Of a DNA stretch of 10,191 nucleotides, positions 1-7,068 are shown piece by piece. A program made the translations under genes and the position numbers. Every line of letters begins with the position of its first letter. Position 1 is the first letter of the stretch. Source of the DNA: an uncultured Actinomycetes bacterium (GTDB lineage Bacteria; Actinomycetota; Actinomycetes; Nanopelagicales; Nanopelagicaceae); NCBI GenBank assembly GCA_903867285.1, contig CAIPQX010000181.1:1-10191 (forward strand). The letters run 5' to 3'. The notes below the pieces were generated by a model. That model saw only the letters and a program-made list of their open reading frames with translations. It did not search any database and was not told the DNA's origin.

Positions 1-711
1 AACCCAACTCATCGCATATTTGCCGTGGTTGCCACCGCAGGCACGACCAATCTCGGGATTATCGATGATCTCGACGGAGTTGGACTTGCCGCGATCGAAC
101 GCGATATCTGGTTCCATGTGGATGGCGCTTATGGATTGGCTGCTCTCTGTGCTCCTTCTGTACGCCCTCTATTTAACGGTGTGGAACGAGCGGATTCACT
201 TATCGTTGACCCACATAAGTGGCTCTTTGCGCCTTTCGATGCCTGTGCTCTTATTTATCGCGACCCAACGATTGCGAAGCGTGCTCATACCCAGCACGCT
301 TCATACCTCGATACGTTGGAAGATCCCAACGAGTGGAATCCATCGGACTATGCGATTCACTTAACGCGCCGCCCCCGTGGATTACCATTCTGGTTTTCGC
401 TAGCGGCAAATGGCACCCGTGAATATGCAGAAGCGATGCAGCAAACCCTCGACGTCGCACAACACGCCGCCGACTTAGTACGTAGCAATTCCGACCTCGA
501 ATTGATTCAAGAGCCACAACTTTCTATCGTCGCTTTCAAGCGAAAGGGCTGGGCTGCGGCAGATTACGAACGCTGGAGCGATAAGTTGCTCGCTGATCAG
601 ATCGGTTTTGTAGTCCCATCAGCGCACAAGGGAGAGCCCATCTTGCGCTTTGCCATCGTGAATCCTTGGACAACCGAGCAAGATATCGCCGATATTTTGG
701 CGACGCTTTAG
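1..711 (+). CDS. PLP-dependent group II decarboxylase, C-terminal part (5' end outside window)
   Basis: The open frame runs from the first base to a TAG at 709-711, giving 236 residues without a start, so the gene begins upstream of the window. A GTG at 25 is internal, because the conserved block continues on both sides of it. Seen in the sequence: a VATAGTTNLG segment (residues 10-19), HVDGAYG (39-45) whose Asp41 should contact the pyridine nitrogen of PLP, and DPHKW (70-74) whose Lys73 should form the Schiff base. These mark the pyridoxal-dependent decarboxylase group II family, which includes aromatic amino acid, glutamate and 2,4-diaminobutyrate decarboxylases. Family members are usually about 450-520 residues, so half or more is missing. 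The small residue after the Asp is Gly, where many relatives have Ala. Substrate cannot be assigned. The stop lies 3 nt from the stop of the converging ureohydrolase gene. Its place beside amine genes suggests an amine-producing role, which is inference. Confidence 0.9.
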   Translation, partial: NPTHRIFAVVATAGTTNLGIIDDLDGVGLAAIERDIWFHVDGAYGLAALCAPSVRPLFNGVERADSLIVDPHKWLFAPFDACALIYRDPTIAKRAHTQHASYLDTLEDPNEWNPSDYAIHLTRRPRGLPFWFSLAANGTREYAEAMQQTLDVAQHAADLVRSNSDLELIQEPQLSIVAFKRKGWAAADYERWSDKLLADQIGFVVPSAHKGEPILRFAIVNPWTTEQDIADILATL

Positions 712-714
712 TAC

Positions 715-1713
715 TTAACGATCTAGGACGTTTTTGTTGCGATCGTATGTCTGTCCAGTGCGTTTGAATGCAATTGCGCTGAGGGCTTCCAGGACTACTC
801 GATTAGCTAAAATCGCAGTGATATCTGCGGTATCGAAAGGTGGAGCGACTTCAACGACATCCATGCCAACGACCGGCAATTCTAAGCAGATACGGCGGAC
901 GCTCTCAAGAAGTTCGCGGCTGGTCATTCCACCAGGCTCTGGAGTACCAGTACCCGGGGCCATTCCAGGATCAACAACATCGATATCAACGGATAAAAAG
1001 ACTCCATCGCATTCGTCGGTCAAAATCTTGAAAGATTCATCGAGGACGGCATCGAGTCCGCGATTATGAATTTCCGTCATCTCGTATGAACGCATCCCTT
1101 GATCGCGCATCCACTTCAGGGTGATGTCATCCGGCCAGTAGCCACGTAGGCCGATCTGCAAGAAACGATCCCCTCGAACTGCTCCGCTATTGATGAGTTG
1201 GCGCATCGGAGTTCCGTGACCCACCAGCGCACCAAATTGTGAATCGGCAGTGTCTGCGTGAGCATCAAAGTGCACCATGGAAATCTTGCCCTTGCCGCGA
1301 TGGTTGGCAATTCCTGCGACATCGGCCGAAGCTATGGAATGGTCTCCGCCAAGAACAACGATAAATGCCCCGGTCCGTGAAATCTTCTCAGTAGCTTCTT
1401 CTAAAACTTTAAGAGAGGCTATTAGTTCGTGCCCTGGCATCATCAAGTCACCGGCATCAACAACCTTAAGATCCTTCAGCGCATCTACGCGGAGAGCTAA
1501 ATGTGGGCGCTCTGCATCATGCGGCAAATAATCGCCCCCACGGATCGCCTGCGGTCCGAATTTGGCGCCGGAGCGATGAGTGGTCCCTGAATCAATGGGA
1601 GCCCCGACGATGACGACATCGGCGTCGGCGTAGGTAGAAGGAATGTCGAGATCGCACTGGGGCACGCCAAGAAAGGTAAATGAGGGTCCGTACATATTTC
1701 CCAAGTTGGCCAT
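715..1713 (-). CDS. Ureohydrolase of the agmatinase/guanidinobutyrase type
   Basis: This 332-residue protein carries the full binuclear metal site of the arginase/agmatinase family: His125 in GGDHS, Asp150, His152 and Asp154 in FDAHAD, and Asp243 and Asp245 in SVDIDVVDP, with Glu288 in the later VVEVAPP block. The enzymes hydrolyse a guanidino group to urea plus an amine; agmatine would give putrescine. The loop at 165-171 reads GHGTPMR, closer in my memory to guanidinobutyrase or guanidinopropionase than to E. coli SpeB, so the substrate is open. A guanidine hydrolase role is another possibility. The ATG at 1713 is chosen over a TTG at 1752, because AAGG at 1722-1725 lies 8 nt upstream and overlaps the TAA of the permease gene, and the TTG would extend into that gene. 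It is the last gene of the transporter operon, so its substrate or product is probably linked to the imported amine. Confidence 0.93.
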   Translation of the reverse strand: MANLGNMYGPSFTFLGVPQCDLDIPSTYADADVVIVGAPIDSGTTHRSGAKFGPQAIRGGDYLPHDAERPHLALRVDALKDLKVVDAGDLMMPGHELIASLKVLEEATEKISRTGAFIVVLGGDHSIASADVAGIANHRGKGKISMVHFDAHADTADSQFGALVGHGTPMRQLINSGAVRGDRFLQIGLRGYWPDDITLKWMRDQGMRSYEMTEIHNRGLDAVLDESFKILTDECDGVFLSVDIDVVDPGMAPGTGTPEPGGMTSRELLESVRRICLELPVVGMDVVEVAPPFDTADITAILANRVVLEALSAIAFKRTGQTYDRNKNVLDR

Positions 1714-1723
1714 GGGTTTAACC

Positions 1724-2521
1724 TTATCGCACGCCTGCACGCCTACGGCCAACGAATTGACCCATTAAAACGATGATGAGGGCAATCAAGAACATTGATG
1801 AACCAATGACATTTGCCTGCGGCGGCAAGCCGCGCTGTGCTGAAATGTAGACGAATTTCGGGAAGGTATTGACATCCCCCGAATTGAAATTAGTGATGAT
1901 GAAATCATCAAAGGAGAGGCTAAAAGCCAAGAGCGCTGCTGCCGCGATGCCGGGTGCTACCAAAGGCAAAGTTACCCGCCGGAAAGTTTCGCGCTCATCT
2001 GCATACAGATCCATTGCGGCTTGCTCTAAGCGTGGGTCGAGGCTAGCAATACGAGCCTTCACTGTTACAACTACAAACGAGATGCAGAACATGACGTGGG
2101 CGATCACGATAGTCCAGAAGCCAGGATTAAACCCGAAGGAGATGAACATTGTTAAGAGTGAAGCACCCATAACAATTTCGGGAGTAGCCATAGGTAGGAA
2201 GATCAGGATATTCACCACTGAGCGCCCCTTGAATGCATAACGTCCCATAGCAAAGGCCATCAGAGTGCCTAGGATCGTGGCGAAAAAGGTAGCGAGAACA
2301 CCGATCTTAAGGGAGTTTCCAAGCGCATTGCAGACATCGGGAGCACCGCAAGGGTTGAGCCAATTATTCCAGGTAAACCCGACCCAAACGAGATTGCTCT
2401 TCGTCGAATTATTGAAGGAGAATGCGATGGTATAAATGATTGGGAGGAATAAATAGGCGAACCCTATGAAAGCGTAAATCCTTATGAGGTTACGAGAAAA
2501 CCAACGCGAGGCCTGTTTCAT
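1724..2521 (-). CDS. potC: Spermidine/putrescine-type ABC importer permease, PotC/PotI-like
   Basis: A 265-residue inner membrane protein with about six hydrophobic segments (near residues 15-35, 70-92, 102-125, 136-156, 188-205 and 238-256). The EAA loop at 166-191, with EQAAMDLYADE followed by FRRVTLPLVAPGI, is the coupling helix region that docks on the ATPase. SFDDFIIT at 203-210 is typical of the PotC/PotI branch. The length matches the family (about 260-280). Two cysteines, Cys58 and Cys64, lie in the first predicted external loop and could form a disulfide. The ATG at 2519-2521 shares ATGA with the TGA of the PotB-like gene, so translation is probably coupled. It should pair with the PotB-like permease to form the channel for the amine delivered by the binding protein. 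The exact substrate is unknown. Confidence 0.94.
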   Translation of the reverse strand: MKQASRWFSRNLIRIYAFIGFAYLFLPIIYTIAFSFNNSTKSNLVWVGFTWNNWLNPCGAPDVCNALGNSLKIGVLATFFATILGTLMAFAMGRYAFKGRSVVNILIFLPMATPEIVMGASLLTMFISFGFNPGFWTIVIAHVMFCISFVVVTVKARIASLDPRLEQAAMDLYADERETFRRVTLPLVAPGIAAAALLAFSLSFDDFIITNFNSGDVNTFPKFVYISAQRGLPPQANVIGSSMFLIALIIVLMGQFVGRRRAGVR

Positions 2522-3411
2522 ACTAGCTCATCCGTCCCTGCACGTTTTACATATGCCATAACGAGAATCAAAATGGTGACCATCAAAATGAGAGATAACG
2601 CTGCTGCCCCAGGATAATCAACGATGGCGAGATACCTGGCTTCGATGACATTGCCGATCATCTTAGTTCCCGGATTTCCAAGCAGCTCAGCGTTGATGTA
2701 ATCACCTGCTGCCGGAATAAATGTGAGCAGGGTCCCTGCCACCACTCCTGGCATCGAGAGTGGAACCGTTACTCTTCTAAAGGTTGTAAGCGCATTTGCG
2801 TAAAGATCACCAGATGCCTCCATCATGCGAATATCGATCCGCTCCAAACTCGCGTAGAGCGGAAGAGTCATAAAAGGCAGGAAGTTATAGGTGAGGCCGG
2901 CTACAACTGCAAAAGGGGTAGCCGTCAGGTGACCTTGAGCTCCCATGATGTGCAAGAAACGCAATGTCTTAATTACAAATCCCTGCTCCCCCAAGATCTG
3001 TTCCCATGCAACGGTGCGGAGAAGGAACGAGCAGAAGAAGGGCGCCACGATGAGAACGAGTAAAGTATTCTTCCAACGGCCAGATTTGAATGCCACCGCA
3101 TATGCCAGCGGGTACGAAATGATGAGGGCAAAACAGGTCGCGAGAAATGCATACTCAAAAGAGCGAAATAGCTGAGCCTTGGAAGAAGTAATCGCATCCA
3201 TAAAATTAGCAAAGCGATACGTCTGCACATACGTGCCGATTCCGTAACCTTGAGTCTGGGTTGAGGTACTTATCAACTGATATATAGGAACCAAAAAGAA
3301 AATAGTGAGCCAGATAATTCCTGGCGCTAGCAACCAGTAAGGCAGTAACTTCTTCTTGGCGAGACTGGTTTGATTTTCATGGGTGCCAGTATGCAGAAGC
3401 GCGGTGCTCAT
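2518..3411 (-). CDS. potB: Spermidine/putrescine-type ABC importer permease, PotB/PotH-like
   Basis: Counted from the ATG at 3411, this is a 297-residue polytopic membrane protein. It has a first membrane segment near 24-46, further ones around 88-108, 116-132, 164-186, 215-235 and 268-288, and an EAA loop at 198-222 (EASGDLYANA, then FRRVTVPLSMPGVV). FIPAAGDYINAELLG at 231-245 is a hallmark of PotB-like permeases. The frame stays open to a possible start at 3489, but the extra 26 residues (rich in Arg, Gly, Trp) lie wholly inside the ATPase gene and do not resemble the family N terminus. A GGAGAG at 3415-3420, 5 nt before the ATG, supports the shorter form. The ATG overlaps the ATPase stop as ATGA. 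It forms the transmembrane pathway together with the PotC-like subunit. Confidence 0.94.
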   Translation of the reverse strand: MSTALLHTGTHENQTSLAKKKLLPYWLLAPGIIWLTIFFLVPIYQLISTSTQTQGYGIGTYVQTYRFANFMDAITSSKAQLFRSFEYAFLATCFALIISYPLAYAVAFKSGRWKNTLLVLIVAPFFCSFLLRTVAWEQILGEQGFVIKTLRFLHIMGAQGHLTATPFAVVAGLTYNFLPFMTLPLYASLERIDIRMMEASGDLYANALTTFRRVTVPLSMPGVVAGTLLTFIPAAGDYINAELLGNPGTKMIGNVIEARYLAIVDYPGAAALSLILMVTILILVMAYVKRAGTDELV

Positions 3412-4547
3412 TCGCTCTCCGGATGTGCTTCCGATCCAGCGTTGACATCTTGATCCCCTGCCAATCCAAAGGTGAAAATTGGCGACCAAGACAAAACGAC
3501 AGAGTCACCCTTAGAGAGCGGTGGCGTTCCATCATCGTTCTGTTCAAATACCATCAACTCTTGACCCCATGGCATCTCGACCTGATACTGGGTGCTCACG
3601 CCAATGTATGAAGCATCCGAGATGACGCCACCTTCCAAGATATTTCCATTCATCTGTGTGCCGGCGGGTGCGATACGAATCTTCTCGGGACGAATTCCAA
3701 CTAAAACCGATGAGTCGTGTGCATGGTTTCGGAGAACTGGCAACCCAATCTTTGTTCCAAAAACGTCAACGACCGCAGATTCGCCGGAAGAGTCAACGAT
3801 CGAACCCTTGATCAAATTGGATTGACCTAAGAAGTTTGCGACGAATGAGGTTTGCGGGTTGTCATAAAGATCTGCCGGGCTTCCCATCTGTTCAATCTTG
3901 CCTTCATTCATGACCGCAATGGTGTCGGCCATGGTCATGGCCTCTTCCTGATCGTGAGTGACATGCACGAAGGTAATTCCAACTTCAGTCTGAATCCACT
4001 TGAGTTCGATCTGCATAGCGCGACGCAGTTTGAGATCCAAGGCGCCTAGTGGCTCGTCGAGGAGCAGAAGAGCGGGACGATTAACTATGGCACGAGCCAG
4101 CGCAATGCGCTGCTGCTGTCCCCCTGAAAGTTGGTTTGGCTTACGCGAAGCCAAGTGGGTGAGTTCGACGAGATCGAGCGCCTTCTGTACTTGATCGTCT
4201 ACATCCTTGACGCCCCGACGCCGCAGTCCGAAGGCAATGTTCTCGTAGATCGAGAGGTGCGGAAATAGTGCGTAATTCTGAAAGACGGTGTTAACCGGGC
4301 GTTTGTAGGGCTTCTCGTAGGTGATTTCTGATTTACCGATAAAAATAGTTCCAGAGGTTGGCTCTTCGAGTCCGGCAACCATGCGCAAGGTGGTTGTCTT
4401 GCCACAGCCGGAAGGACCAAGGAGCGCAAAGAAAGAACCCTCTGGAATTACCAGGTCTAAATCATCGACCGCTACAAACTCACCAAAAGTCTTGGTGAGG
4501 TTCTTGAGGATGAGATCTCCGTGGGCAGAGGAGGAGGCATCAACCAC
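3408..4547 (-). CDS. potA: Spermidine/putrescine-type ABC importer ATPase, PotA-like
   Basis: This 379-residue protein is the cytoplasmic motor of the importer. Visible motifs are Walker A GPSGCGKTT (44-52), Q-loop Gln90 in FQNYALFPH, signature LSGGQQQR (140-147), Walker B LLLLDEP (160-166) and switch His198 in VTHDQEEAM. A C-terminal regulatory TOBE-type region of about 115 residues follows (about 245-360), with VGIRPEKI at 283-290 as its usual landmark. This layout is that of PotA/UgpC/MalK-class importers, and the neighbouring permeases decide for the polyamine type. The only suitable start is a GTG at 4545-4547 that overlaps the binding-protein stop by one base (TAGTG). No good ribosome binding site is seen just before it, so re-initiation after the upstream gene is likely. 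The last 15 residues are acidic and of unknown use. Confidence 0.95.
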   Translation of the reverse strand: MVDASSSAHGDLILKNLTKTFGEFVAVDDLDLVIPEGSFFALLGPSGCGKTTTLRMVAGLEEPTSGTIFIGKSEITYEKPYKRPVNTVFQNYALFPHLSIYENIAFGLRRRGVKDVDDQVQKALDLVELTHLASRKPNQLSGGQQQRIALARAIVNRPALLLLDEPLGALDLKLRRAMQIELKWIQTEVGITFVHVTHDQEEAMTMADTIAVMNEGKIEQMGSPADLYDNPQTSFVANFLGQSNLIKGSIVDSSGESAVVDVFGTKIGLPVLRNHAHDSSVLVGIRPEKIRIAPAGTQMNGNILEGGVISDASYIGVSTQYQVEMPWGQELMVFEQNDDGTPPLSKGDSVVLSWSPIFTFGLAGDQDVNAGSEAHPESE

Positions 4548-5683
4548 TATGCGTTACCACTGGCCTTCTGGAATGCAGTCGAGAAGGAGATTTGTTCCGC
4601 TTGAGTTAAATCGCGGAAGACCACGAGCTTCTTCCACATCGCCGCATCAGGGAAGATCAACTTGTTATGGACTTGAGCAGGATTGATCTTCTCCATAGCC
4701 TGCTGAGCGCCACCCACTGGGCATACATAGTTGATGTAGTTTGCAACGCGAGCAGCTACTACGGGATCGTAGTAATTATTGATAACCGCTTCGGCATTAA
4801 CCTTGTTAGGCGATAAGGCTGGAATCATCATATTGTCCGTCGAGAACGTCCCGCCTGATTCCGGTACTGCAAAGCCAAATCGGTTTGTGTTTTGCGAATT
4901 GAGCTGACTAATATCTCCTGACCAGCCGATCACCGCCACTGCATCTCCGCTGATCAAATCTTCTTGATAACTCTGACCTTTGACCTGACGGATGAAGCCA
5001 TCATGAATCATCTTCTTCATGTAATCGATGGCATTCATGAACTTGTCCTGGCTGAAAGGTTTGCTAATATCCGTTCCCTGCCACATCATGATCAAGCCGA
5101 TGGTGTCTCGCATCTCGGAAAGAACTTCGACCTTGCCCTTATTGGCTGGAGCGAAGAGCTGCTCCATGGTGTGGATGCCCTTTGGATTCTTTTGGTTATT
5201 CCAGGCGAAGCCTGCGATGATTCCGGCCCAGGGCAGTGAATAGTGCCGACCATTATCCATGGGGCGATTGAGCAAATAAGGCAAGACATTCTTCTTATTC
5301 GGAATCTTGGCATCATCGAATTTGGTGACATATCCCCCACTGATCCAACGCCCAGCCATCCACTCGGTCAAAACAACAATGTCGTAACCGATATCTTTCT
5401 TGAGGCGAAGTTGCGGAGTTACCTTTGCGGTGAAGGTGTCGTTATCGTCAATGACCTCCATATATTTAACAGGGATACCACTCTTCTTGGAGAAATCGAC
5501 CAGCGTCGGATAGCTCTTGGTCTTGTTGTTGTAGTCGAGATAGAGAGACCAGTTGGCAAAACGCACCGTACTGGTCTTCGAGGCTGCCTGCGCGAGTTCT
5601 TCGCTACTCAAACTCAAGAGCGAAGCCGCACTCAGGCCACCGGCGGTCTTCAGCAAGTTTCTTCTGGAAATCTCTATCGACAT
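4547..5683 (-). CDS. potD: Tat-exported polyamine-type ABC substrate-binding protein, PotD-like
   Basis: From the ATG at 5683 the protein has 378 residues. An RBS-like GGAGGG at 5693-5698, 9 nt upstream, supports this start over a TTG two codons earlier. The N terminus has a twin-arginine motif, SRRNLLK (6-12), a moderately hydrophobic stretch (13-25) and a likely signal peptidase site after AQA (31-33), so folded export by Tat is expected. There is no cysteine lipobox. The mature part has the PotD layout: FANWSLYLD (42-50), YDIVVLTEWMA (100-110), YSLPWAG (148-154), EMRDT (190-194), VIGWSGD (251-257), a TDNMMIP block (282-288) and YVCPVGGAQQAM (319-330). It would capture a polyamine or related cation outside the membrane and hand it to the permeases. 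Some expected ligand contacts are changed (see findings), so the exact ligand is uncertain. It lies 62 nt after the reductase gene. Confidence 0.93.
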   Translation of the reverse strand: MSIEISRRNLLKTAGGLSAASLLSLSSEELAQAASKTSTVRFANWSLYLDYNNKTKSYPTLVDFSKKSGIPVKYMEVIDDNDTFTAKVTPQLRLKKDIGYDIVVLTEWMAGRWISGGYVTKFDDAKIPNKKNVLPYLLNRPMDNGRHYSLPWAGIIAGFAWNNQKNPKGIHTMEQLFAPANKGKVEVLSEMRDTIGLIMMWQGTDISKPFSQDKFMNAIDYMKKMIHDGFIRQVKGQSYQEDLISGDAVAVIGWSGDISQLNSQNTNRFGFAVPESGGTFSTDNMMIPALSPNKVNAEAVINNYYDPVVAARVANYINYVCPVGGAQQAMEKINPAQVHNKLIFPDAAMWKKLVVFRDLTQAEQISFSTAFQKASGNA

Positions 5684-5745
5684 ATCCAACCGCCCTCCGT
5701 AGGTAATATGAAAATCTTAGAACTGGGTACTACTTCTTACAACGA
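5684..5745 (-). promoter_or_regulatory. Spacer between reductase and binding-protein genes with strong RBS
   Basis: This 62-nt gap is the longest spacer inside the minus-strand cluster. Its 3' end carries GGAGGG (5693-5698), the strongest Shine-Dalgarno match in the cluster, placed 9 nt before the binding-protein ATG. That fits the need for more binding protein than membrane subunits. I see no terminator hairpin in it, so read-through from the reductase gene is likely. An additional internal promoter is possible but no convincing hexamer pair was found. Confidence 0.5.
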
Positions 5746-6972
5746 TTAACGCTCTATTCCTTCGACCGATTCATCTCGCATATGCCAACTCGTTCCGTAC
5801 GACTCCAGCATGGCCAAGAAGGGGTCGGCAGGGAACCACTCTGGTCCGTTAACGCCAGATGGCTTCCATTCCCCTCGGTCAATTAACTCAAGAGCTATGA
5901 GTGGGTTAATAGCCGTCTGCCACACAACTGCTTGGTCTCCATATTCGCCCATCGAAAAAGCATTGTCGACGACGTTATAGATGTAGACAGCCTTGGGGTT
6001 TCCACTCTTATCAAGACCCTTCACCTGAATTCCGGCGCAAGTCTTTCCCGACATGCGTGAACCCAAAGTTGCCGGATCGGGCAGTAGCGCAGCGAGAACT
6101 TGACGCGGCGAAACGCTGACGCCTTGTACGGTGACTGGCTCTGTTCGATCAAGACCCAGCGTGTGAATGGTTTTTAGAATATCGATGAAGTGCGATCCCA
6201 ACCCATATTTAAAGGCGACCTTGCCGGCATCAATCTTTCGGGGAATCAGCGCAACTTCCTCATGTTCGACGTTGACACACTCAACGGGTCCGATTCCATC
6301 TGGAAAGTCAAAACTCTCGAGTTCAGAGAATGGCTCGGTTGTATACCAACCTCTACCCCTCTCCCACATCAGAGGTGGATTAAGGCATTCCTCAATTGTC
6401 GTCCAAATAGAGAAGGTAGGTGCGAAGTCATAACCTTCTACGACTAAATTTGATCCGTCGTAGACAATTGCTGAATCAATGCGTGAGAAAAGATTGTCGG
6501 ATGCATAACGTGCGAAGACATCGCTCAAACCTGGCTCTACTCCGATTCCTACGAGCGCGTATATACCCTTGGACTTAAATGAATCGTCGTGTGCGAATTG
6601 TTCTTCACCCAACATCAAACCAACTTTTGTCATTGGATCATCAGGATGAGCCTTGGATAGAGACATCGCCATATCTACGTAGTTGACTCCTTCAGCTTCG
6701 CAGGCCTCGAAGATGGGCATTACGAAACGGGGGTCAACAGCGTTGATGACCACATCTGGGTTGGTCAATCTAATGAGGGCAGATAGATCTTCCACGCTGG
6801 CGGCATTCACTGCAGCGGCGGTAAAGCGGTTATCGCCGAGGCGATTTACGGCCGCTTCGGCTCGTGCCAGGTCGCGATCGGCGACCACCATCTCTGTAAT
6901 AAACGTGCGACGCGAGGCGATATTAGCGATCGCGCTCCCTACTCCTCCGGCTCCGATTACAAGGGCCTTCAT
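5746..6972 (-). CDS. Saccharopine dehydrogenase-family reductase, carboxynorspermidine dehydrogenase-like
   Basis: A 408-residue protein whose N terminus is a Rossmann nucleotide-binding fold: MKALVIGAGGVGSAIA (1-16) and Asp32-Arg33 after the second strand. Other landmarks are DVVINAVDP (73-81), VEPGLSDVFARYA (145-157), FDFPDG (221-226), VLAALLPDP (292-300), SGKTCAGIQVKG (308-319) and a DPFL block at 383-386. The order and spacing of these blocks match what I remember of carboxynorspermidine/carboxyspermidine dehydrogenases and LYS9-type saccharopine reductases, at a similar total length of about 400. Carboxynorspermidine dehydrogenase condenses aspartate semialdehyde with a diamine using NADPH; lysine-pathway and homospermidine enzymes are related. 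The ATG at 6972 has GGAG at 6982-6985, 9 nt away; the in-frame ATG at 6981 and TTG at 6987 overlap that site. It is the first gene of the cluster. Exact reaction and direction are unknown. Confidence 0.85.
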   Translation of the reverse strand: MKALVIGAGGVGSAIANIASRRTFITEMVVADRDLARAEAAVNRLGDNRFTAAAVNAASVEDLSALIRLTNPDVVINAVDPRFVMPIFEACEAEGVNYVDMAMSLSKAHPDDPMTKVGLMLGEEQFAHDDSFKSKGIYALVGIGVEPGLSDVFARYASDNLFSRIDSAIVYDGSNLVVEGYDFAPTFSIWTTIEECLNPPLMWERGRGWYTTEPFSELESFDFPDGIGPVECVNVEHEEVALIPRKIDAGKVAFKYGLGSHFIDILKTIHTLGLDRTEPVTVQGVSVSPRQVLAALLPDPATLGSRMSGKTCAGIQVKGLDKSGNPKAVYIYNVVDNAFSMGEYGDQAVVWQTAINPLIALELIDRGEWKPSGVNGPEWFPADPFLAMLESYGTSWHMRDESVEGIER

Positions 6973-7068
6973 AAAAATCATCTCCAAACGGTTATTTTGA
7001 GTCTAACGCTGGTTTTGCCTTATTCCTATGATGTAAACCTGTGATTTATTAGCCAGTAAGATTAGGTA
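6973..7068. promoter_or_regulatory. Divergent intergenic region between amine cluster and ABC-F gene
   Basis: These 96 bases separate the divergently transcribed reductase (leftward) and ABC-F (rightward) genes, so both promoters should lie here. On the minus strand TAGACT (7000-7005 on the plus strand as AGTCTA) could be a -10 element, followed by GGAG before the reductase ATG, but no good -35 was found. On the plus strand TAAGAT is listed separately. No clear operator palindrome was seen. Confidence 0.5.
7057..7062 (+). promoter_or_regulatory. Candidate -10 element for leaderless ABC-F transcript
   Basis: TAAGAT fits the actinobacterial TANNNT -10 pattern, and its last base is 7 nt before the G of the GTG start at 7069. 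If that G is +1, the hexamer sits at -12 to -7, the textbook spacing. No Shine-Dalgarno of useful strength precedes the GTG. A leaderless mRNA is therefore the simplest reading. No clear -35 is visible, which is common for such promoters. Confidence 0.5.

Noticed and set aside
1714..1752. N-terminal extension of the ureohydrolase from a TTG
   Set aside because: It would overlap the PotC-like gene; the ATG at 1713 has its own AAGG site at proper distance.
1869..2240. Open frame of 123 codons on the plus strand, antisense to the PotC-like gene
   Set aside because: Composition is biased to Lys/Ala/Thr as expected from reading a membrane protein gene in reverse; no motif seen.
3412..3489. N-terminal extension of the PotB-like permease by 26 residues
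   Set aside because: The extension overlaps the ATPase coding end, is unlike the family, and the ATG at 3411 has a GGAGAG site and the typical ATGA junction.
4321..4686. Open frame of 121 codons on the plus strand across the ATPase/binding-protein junction
   Set aside because: It overlaps two well supported genes on the other strand and shows no family features.
5243..5749. Open frame of 168 codons on the plus strand, antisense to the binding-protein gene
   Set aside because: It lies opposite a clear PotD-like gene with signal peptide and family motifs, has no recognisable domain and no own context. It is a frame shadow.
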